The translations under genes and the position numbers were made by a program. A DNA stretch of 64,000 nucleotides from an uncultured Oscillospiraceae bacterium. GTDB taxonomy: Bacteria; Bacillota; Clostridia; Oscillospirales; Oscillospiraceae. Where the stretch lies: positions 1 to 64,000 of the forward strand of contig CANRBG010000006.1 in assembly GCA_947628805.1 (NCBI GenBank), read 5' to 3'. Below the pieces are notes generated by a model, which saw only the letters and a program-made list of their open reading frames with translations, was not told the DNA's origin and searched no databases. Below, piece after piece: positions 59,262 to 64,000 of the stretch. Every line of letters begins with the position of its first letter. Position 1 is the stretch's first letter.

Positions 59262-61223
59262 CTATGCTCCCAGGGCGATCTTCGTCACCGCCGGGTCCTG
59301 GGCGAAATAGCCGCCCTCCCGCTCATGGCAGGTAAAAAGCAGTACCTGCCGCTTTTCCGCCACGCTCTTCAAAAGGTCCAGGGCCCGCTCCATCCGCTGC
59401 CGGTCAAAGGCGGCCAGGGCGTCGTCCAGGATGATGGGGCAGGCCTGTTCTTCTGGCAGCACCAGAGAGCACACCGCCAGCCGCAAAGCCAGATACAGCT
59501 GGTCCTTGGCCCCCTGGGACAGGTAGTCGGTCTCCCAGCCCACCGCGTCGCCGGTCAGCCTGGCCTTGGCGGACAGGTCCCGGGCCAGGGTGATCTCGTC
59601 GTAACGGCCGTCAGTCAGCGCCCCGAAGAGGCTGGCGGCTTTCTCAGCCAGCACGGGGGAGAATTTCTCCCGCAGGGCCAGATCGGCCTGCTCCATGGTC
59701 TGGGCGGCCAGCTCCAGGGCCTGGGCCTGGGCCGTCAACTCCGCCCGCCGCTCCGCGCCGGACTCCAGCGCCGAGCGCAGCTCCATGGGGTCCCCCAGCG
59801 CCCGGACCCGGCCCTCCGCCACGGCCCGCTGTTCCCGGAGCCGGTCGATCCGCTCCTGGCCCTCGGCCACAGCCCGGGAGGCCCGGGCCGCCTCGTTGTC
59901 GCCGTTTACAAAGTCCAGGCCGTTCAACACCGGCTCTTCCGCCGCCTGCTGGGCCTGACGGGCCCGCTCCAGCTCCGCTTCCGCGCTGTCCAGCGCCGCC
60001 GCCACCTGCCGGGCATGGTCGCATTGCTGCTGATAGGCGCTCAGCGACGCGTCGATGTCCTCAGCCTCCGACGCGCCGTACCGGTCCAGGATCTCCATCC
60101 GCTGGTCCAGCAGCGCGTCCCGCTTGTCGTCTATATCCCGGCTCCACAGATACAGCGCGACGGCCCCCACGAAAAAGGCCAGCGCGCCCACCACCAGCGG
60201 CAGCGCGGCCGCCCCGGAAAAGGGCGCGGCCAGCAGCAGGACCAGTCCGATCCCCGCCGGGACGAACATGGGCCACCGGGGCGGCAGCTTGTCCGCCTGC
60301 CGGGTCAGCGACTGGACCTGGTCCAGGTCCGCCGACGCCATTTTTGTGGCCCGGTCCGGGCCCATGACCCCAAAGGGCGTGGCCTGCAGGGCCTCCATGG
60401 TCCGGTCCTTCTCCTGCTCCGCCTGGCGCAAGGCGTCGGCCTTGGCCTCCGTCTCCCGCTTGGCGGCCTGATAGTCCGCCAAAGCCTTCTTCCGGGCGGC
60501 CGCCCGGGCCTGCTCCATCCGCTTGACCAGCTCCGCCTGCCGGACCTGGGCGGCGTCCAGCTCCGCCTCCACGTCCGCCACGTTTCGGCCGGCCGCCTCG
60601 ATGCTCTCCAGCTCGCCCCGGAGCCGGGCAAGCTCCCTGTCCAGCTCCGGCACGGCCCCTTTCCGGCCGGTCCGCCGCCGCTGCCAGGCACGCAGCAGCG
60701 TGTCCGTCTCCGAGTAGGACTGTTCCTCGTCCCCCGCCGACACGATGGCCGCGAAGCGCTTTTCCAGCTCCGGGTCCGAGGTGATGCTCAAAGCGGACTG
60801 GTGGATGAAGGCGCTGCGCTCGAATACCTCCCGGGGCGCGCCGGTCAGAACCCGGCCAACTGTCTCCGCCGTCAGGTCCGCCACGGGGGTATCCGTGCCA
60901 GTGACGGTGGCGGAGAAAGCCTGCATGGGCTGGCCGGCCCGCTCCGTCCACCGGCGCAGCGTCACCGGACCGTCCGCCGTCTCGATATCCATGCTGCCGG
61001 ACATAGGCGCGCCGCTCCAGGGGCGGTATTTCACCTTGTCCGGCTGCTGGCCCTGCTTCACCCGCTGGGCGGTATCCACCCCGTAGAGCATGTCTCGCAA
61101 AAAGGCGCACCAGGTGGATTTGCCGCTCTCGTTGGGGGCGTACAGGATATTCAACCCCTGACCCAGCTCCAGGCTCTTCCCGTCCAGGGTCCCGAACCAG
61201 GCCGTCATTTTCTTTATCTGCAT
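59262..61223 (-). CDS. AAA ATPase of the SMC/RecN-like YhaN family
   Basis: This 653-residue protein has Walker A APNESGKST at 29-37 and a C-terminal signature (YLSQGAKDQLYLALRLAV) with Walker B PIILDDALAAFD. Long coiled-coil segments (about 195-285 and 375-530) lie between. Two adjacent hydrophobic segments (about 305-350) interrupt the coils; the same feature occurs in YhaN-like ATPases and suggests membrane association. With the metallophosphoesterase upstream it forms an SbcC-SbcD-like pair, probably acting on DNA ends. The genes are 17 nt apart. Confidence 0.85.
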   Translation of the reverse strand: MQIKKMTAWFGTLDGKSLELGQGLNILYAPNESGKSTWCAFLRDMLYGVDTAQRVKQGQQPDKVKYRPWSGAPMSGSMDIETADGPVTLRRWTERAGQPMQAFSATVTGTDTPVADLTAETVGRVLTGAPREVFERSAFIHQSALSITSDPELEKRFAAIVSAGDEEQSYSETDTLLRAWQRRRTGRKGAVPELDRELARLRGELESIEAAGRNVADVEAELDAAQVRQAELVKRMEQARAAARKKALADYQAAKRETEAKADALRQAEQEKDRTMEALQATPFGVMGPDRATKMASADLDQVQSLTRQADKLPPRWPMFVPAGIGLVLLLAAPFSGAAALPLVVGALAFFVGAVALYLWSRDIDDKRDALLDQRMEILDRYGASEAEDIDASLSAYQQQCDHARQVAAALDSAEAELERARQAQQAAEEPVLNGLDFVNGDNEAARASRAVAEGQERIDRLREQRAVAEGRVRALGDPMELRSALESGAERRAELTAQAQALELAAQTMEQADLALREKFSPVLAEKAASLFGALTDGRYDEITLARDLSAKARLTGDAVGWETDYLSQGAKDQLYLALRLAVCSLVLPEEQACPIILDDALAAFDRQRMERALDLLKSVAEKRQVLLFTCHEREGGYFAQDPAVTKIALGA

Positions 61224-61240
61224 ACGTTCTCCTTTGCGTC

Positions 61241-62344
61241 TTACGCCAGGGGAGGTTCCTCTCCGTTCTCAAGAGCTTGTAAGCCGTAGCGGGCCGCCAG
61301 CTCGATAGCGTCCCGGTCTTCGTCCGTCTCCGCCGCCTGGTACCGCTCCCAGAGCCTGGCCAAAAACAGCCCCCGCAGGCTCAGGGTCTCCCGGCCGGCC
61401 CACACGTCCCGGCCCAGCTTCGTCCCGTCCCGGAGCTCCAGGGCGAAAAACCGCCCTTCCAGGGCGCTTTGCAGCTTGGGCAGGTCCGGGGCCAGGTCCG
61501 GCGTGCCGGTCAGCGTGATCCGGTACACGTCCCGGGCCGGGTCCCTGCCCAGGGCCTCCAGCACCGCCCCGGCCTGATCGGTCCTGCCGGTCAGGTCAAC
61601 GGAGAGCGTCTCGTACCGGCGGCCCTCCAGGGGCATGAATTTGGCCCGGCAGGCCCGGCGGCCCGCCTCCACCAGCAGCATGCCTTTCTCGCCGGTCTCG
61701 TCAAAGCCCCGGCCCTCCGGGCAGCCCGGCCAGGCGTAAAAGGTGTTCCCAGCCCGGCGCAGGCCGCTGCAGGCGTGGTTGTGGCCCAGGGCCACATAGT
61801 CCATACCGCTGCGGGCCAGATCCGCCTCCGATATGGGCCCGTAGGGGGACGAGGGATCGCCCACCTCCCCGTGCAGGACCATGATATCGATAGTATCTCC
61901 CTCTTTTTCCGCGGAAAACCCTGTCAGAGGTCCGTCCCGGTGTTTTCCGGTGAAAGCCGCGCCCCAGACCCGGGCGCGCAGCGCAGGCAGCTCCACGCAG
62001 ACGGGGGCGCTGTCCTTAAATATATGTACGTTCTCCCCCATATCCAGCCGGGCCCAGGGGGAACGGGGGCCGTACCAGTCGTGGTTGCCAGGGGCGATGA
62101 ACACCGGCACGCCCATGCTGGGCAGGACCTGTTCCAGAAGCCGGGCGGTCTCCGGATAGGGGCTGTCCGAGTCCAGCAGGTCCCCCGCCAGCAGCACCAT
62201 ATCCGCCTGGGTGTCCCGTGCGGCGGCGGCGATGCGCTCCAGCATCCCCCGCTGCTCCCCCCGGCGCATGGCGGCCCGTTCCCGGCCAAGGGCCTGGAAC
62301 GGCGAGTCCAGATGCAGGTCCGCCGCATGCAGAATCCGTATCAT
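61241..62344 (-). CDS. Metallophosphoesterase, YhaO/SbcD-like nuclease
   Basis: This 367-residue calcineurin-like phosphoesterase has all the metal motifs: ILHAADLHLDSPF (D-x-H), VLLAGDLLDSD (GD), APGNHDWYG (GNHD), VLHGEVG and LGHNHACSGL. It matches the YhaO group, which lies beside the YhaN ATPase in many Firmicutes. ATG at 62344 overlaps the stop of the ymdB-like gene (ATGA); the longer frame to 62410 lies inside that gene. Confidence 0.88.
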   Translation of the reverse strand: MIRILHAADLHLDSPFQALGRERAAMRRGEQRGMLERIAAAARDTQADMVLLAGDLLDSDSPYPETARLLEQVLPSMGVPVFIAPGNHDWYGPRSPWARLDMGENVHIFKDSAPVCVELPALRARVWGAAFTGKHRDGPLTGFSAEKEGDTIDIMVLHGEVGDPSSPYGPISEADLARSGMDYVALGHNHACSGLRRAGNTFYAWPGCPEGRGFDETGEKGMLLVEAGRRACRAKFMPLEGRRYETLSVDLTGRTDQAGAVLEALGRDPARDVYRITLTGTPDLAPDLPKLQSALEGRFFALELRDGTKLGRDVWAGRETLSLRGLFLARLWERYQAAETDEDRDAIELAARYGLQALENGEEPPLA

Positions 62345-63120
62345 AGTATCCTCAACGCCTCCGCGTTCACGCACCGGCCCGTGTCCGTGTCGATATCGAA
62401 CACGCAGCACTCGATCTTTCCGTCCCCGTCCCCGGACTTATAGCGCATGGGCGGGTCCCCCAAAAACTTGTTGATGGACTGGTCCACGTCAATGCCCAGC
62501 ACGCTGTGGCTGGCGCCGGTCATGCCCAGGTCGCTGATGTACCCGGTGCCCCCGGGCAGCACGCAGGCGTCCGAGGTCTGCACATGGGTGTGGGTGCCCC
62601 ACACCGCGCTGACCCGGCCGTCCAGAAACCAGCCCATGGCCAGCCGCTCGCTGGTGGCCTCGGCGTGCATGTCCACCAGAATGATCTTCGGCAGCGGGTC
62701 CAGTTCCTTCAGGAGCATGTCCACCTCTACGAAGGGGTTGTCGGTGTTGGTGTCCAGGGTGAACCGGCCCAGGGCGTTGATGACGCAGATCTCCCCAAAG
62801 GGGGTCCGGTACACCCCGAAGCCCCGGCCCGGGCACTGGGGGGCGTAGTTGATGGGTCGGATCATACGCATATTGTCGGCCAGGTACGGCTTCAGCTCCC
62901 AGCGGACCCAGGTATGGTTTCCCAGGGTGATCACGTCCGCGCCGGCGTTGAACATCCGGTCGCACTGGTCCGGGGTCACGCCTACCACGTTGGCATTCTC
63001 CCCGTTGACCACCACAAAACTGATCCCCCGCTCCCGGCGGAGGGTCTTCAGACGCTTTTCCAAAATGGCAAGGCCCGGCGCGCCGCACACGTCGCCCACG
63101 GCCAGTATGCTGATGATCAT
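62341..63120 (-). CDS. YmdB-like metallophosphoesterase (2',3'-cyclic nucleotide phosphodiesterase)
   Basis: This 259-residue protein matches the TIGR00282/YmdB family. ISILAVGDVCGAPGLAILEKRL, VVVNGENANVVGVTPDQCDRMFNAGADVITLGNHTW, VDMHAEATSERLAMGWFLDGRVSAVWGTHTHVQTSDA and YISDLGMTGASHSVLG carry the metal ligands. In B. subtilis YmdB affects biofilm formation and motility through RNA turnover. It is first in the cluster with yhaO- and yhaN-like genes. Confidence 0.92.
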   Translation of the reverse strand: MIISILAVGDVCGAPGLAILEKRLKTLRRERGISFVVVNGENANVVGVTPDQCDRMFNAGADVITLGNHTWVRWELKPYLADNMRMIRPINYAPQCPGRGFGVYRTPFGEICVINALGRFTLDTNTDNPFVEVDMLLKELDPLPKIILVDMHAEATSERLAMGWFLDGRVSAVWGTHTHVQTSDACVLPGGTGYISDLGMTGASHSVLGIDVDQSINKFLGDPPMRYKSGDGDGKIECCVFDIDTDTGRCVNAEALRIL

Positions 63121-63210
63121 GGCGATCTCCTTAAAATTTACTGTTCATTAAATATATCACAAACGAACTGGAAATACTAGCCGTGAACCGACAAGAAAGA
63201 GGGGTAAAGC

Positions 63211-63372
63211 ATGAATAATATGTCGTTTATCAAAGGTATGGGCGTGGGCCTGATGGTGGGGTCCATGGTGGGCATGATGGCTATGCCGCGCAAGAAGAAG
63301 TTCAATATCGGCAAGGCTCTCAAGTCCATGGGCGACGTAGTGGACAACGTGGCGGATACCATCGGCCTGTAA
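63211..63372 (+). CDS. Small protein with Gly/Met-rich hydrophobic N-terminus
   Basis: This 53-residue protein has an N-terminal hydrophobic Gly/Met stretch (MSFIKGMGVGLMVGSMVGMMA), then basic PRKKKFNIGKALKSMGDVVDNVADTIGL. AGAGGGG lies 7-8 nt before the ATG. The form, one membrane helix plus an amphipathic tail, recalls very small YtxH-like proteins, but the family is not certain. It stands alone, divergent from ymdB. Confidence 0.75.
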   Translation: MNNMSFIKGMGVGLMVGSMVGMMAMPRKKKFNIGKALKSMGDVVDNVADTIGL

Positions 63373-63394
63373 GGGGATTTTTTTGGAAAACCCC

Positions 63395-63423
63395 TTGCAA
63401 TCTGTCCGGGCTTATGCTATCAT
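63395..63423 (+). promoter_or_regulatory. Promoter of tRNA-Arg
   Basis: TTGCAA (63395-63400), 17 nt and TATCAT (63418-63423), 36 nt before the tRNA. Confidence 0.82.
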
Positions 63424-63459
63424 ACTTTGGCGCGGGCGCGAGCGGCGCGAACAGTATAG

Positions 63460-63536
63460 GCGGCATTAGCTCAGCTGGATAGAGCGTCTGGCTACGGACC
63501 AGAAGGCCGGGGGTTCGAATCCCTCATGCCGTACCA
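63460..63536 (+). tRNA. tRNA-Arg (anticodon ACG)
   Basis: A 77-nt cloverleaf with encoded CCA. Acceptor GCGGCAT pairs with ATGCCGT (one G-T at the end), the D-loop has AGCTCAGCTGGATAGAGC, the anticodon arm is TCTGG-CTACGGA-CCAGA and the T-arm GGTTCGAATCC. The ACG anticodon, edited to ICG, decodes CGU, CGC and CGA. An integrase gene lies close by, so the 3' end is a likely attachment site. Confidence 0.95.
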
Positions 63537-63542
63537 GCAGTG

Positions 63543-63575
63543 AAACCCTAGAGTCACAACGGCTCTAGGGTTTTT
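63543..63575 (+). terminator. Terminator of tRNA-Arg
   Basis: AAACCCTAGAG / CTCTAGGGTTT, an 11-bp stem followed by TT, 7 nt after the tRNA. Confidence 0.88.
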
Positions 63576-63657
63576 CTTATGCCTTTCACAGGCTGAAGAA
63601 ACAAGGGCCAAAAGGCTGTTTTTTGGTGAATCGCTTCAAAAACGGCCTCTTTGGGGC

Positions 63658-63697
63658 AAAAATGAGCGATACAGACGGGATGCCTGTATCGCTTTTC
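63658..63697. terminator. Bidirectional terminator at the integrase end
   Basis: AGCGATACAG / CTGTATCGCT, a 10-bp perfect stem with a 9-nt loop. AAAAATG on the left gives a T-run for the leftward integrase, and TTTTCTTA serves the other direction. Confidence 0.75.
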
Positions 63698-64000
63698 TTA
63701 TGCCCGTTTGCGTCGGGTGAACACGTCGAACCGGGCCTCCTCCGCCCTAGCCTTCGCCTCCGCGATCTGGTGGGCGTATATGGCCGCTGTGATCGTGGCA
63801 TTGGAGTGGCCAAGCTCATTGGCAGCGGTGACCAGGTCCACGCCGTTGGCGATCATGGTGGAGGCGGCGGTATGCCGGAAGGCGTGGGGGTGGATATGCG
63901 GCAGCCCATTGGCGGCGCTGAATTTGTTGAGCCAGTCCGTCACACTGTCCGGGCTGATCCGGTCCCCGTTGTCTTGGGTAAACACATAGCCGGTATTTAT
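63698..64000 (-). CDS. Tyrosine recombinase (integrase), C-terminal part
   Basis: The C-terminal 100 residues of a phage-type tyrosine integrase; the gene continues beyond the right edge. HPHAFRHTAASTMIANGVDLVTAANELGHSNATITAAIYAH holds the H-x-x-R motif, the LGH, and the catalytic Tyr (IYAH). A charged tail follows. It reads leftward towards tRNA-Arg(ACG), with its stop 162 nt after the tRNA, the standard place for an integrase at one end of an element inserted in a tRNA gene. The element itself would extend to the right of the window. Confidence 0.9.
   Translation of the reverse strand: MNTGYVFTQDNGDRISPDSVTDWLNKFSAANGLPHIHPHAFRHTAASTMIANGVDLVTAANELGHSNATITAAIYAHQIAEAKARAEEARFDVFTRRKRA

Overview
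The window looks like chromosome from a GC-rich gut Firmicute, most likely Oscillospiraceae (clostridial cluster IV). The reasons are AGGAGG-type ribosome sites, sigma-A promoters with 17-nt spacers, a CIRCE-controlled groES-groEL operon, an LPXTG sortase substrate, YitT, YmdB and YhaN/YhaO-like genes, and strong G/C at third codon positions. The genus assignment is inference.

Layout. 0-6 kb: a surface module with a pilin-like protein cut by the left edge and an 1818-residue LPDTG-anchored adhesin with an 18-bp tandem repeat. 6-8 kb: accessory DNA (AP2-domain protein, serine recombinase, small HTH protein, frameshifted DUF6061-like gene). 8-20 kb: an E2-fold protein lacking its catalytic motif, a Gld-type ABC operon, trmB plus an acyltransferase, and an MMPL exporter with a heptad-repeat secreted partner. 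20-30 kb: housekeeping (phosphatase, nth, rarA, radical SAM, YdcF, formyltransferase with regulator, flavin reductase, greA) and a one-carbon operon folC - cyclohydrolase-family gene - folD. 30-32 kb: tRNA-Ser, then an AT-rich two-gene cassette (AbiTii-like protein plus membrane protein) between 40-bp direct repeats. 32-53 kb: a large carbohydrate locus. 53-63.5 kb: a two-component system whose kinase is broken, groESL, YitT, an RNA methyltransferase and a nuclease-like ATPase/phosphoesterase pair with ymdB. 63.4 kb to the edge: tRNA-Arg(ACG) and the end of a tyrosine integrase, probably the start of an integrated element.

The most interesting part is the carbohydrate locus. A LacI regulator, L-fucose isomerase, fucose mutarotase and a lipoate-protein ligase run leftward. 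Divergently there are a CUT2 sugar ABC transporter, a rhamnulokinase-type kinase, a sorbitol-6-phosphate-dehydrogenase-like SDR, a PHP-domain protein, a sorbose-1-phosphate-reductase-like MDR, a second FGGY kinase, a DeoR regulator, and a complete lipoyl complex (E2, E3 and a fused E1 alpha-beta). No fuculose- or rhamnulose-phosphate aldolase is present. The genes fit a route in which the 6-deoxy sugar phosphate is reduced, then oxidised to a 1-deoxy-2-ketose phosphate, and finally split by an acetoin-dehydrogenase-type complex into acetyl-CoA and a tetrose phosphate. This route is inference from gene content, but it explains why a lipoate ligase sits in the fucose operon.

Other points: FolD lacks two catalytic cyclohydrolase residues and is coupled to a cyclohydrolase-family gene; the histidine kinase has lost its N box through an out-of-frame deletion; hairpins are clustered at two gene junctions; and several promoters contain palindromic operators.
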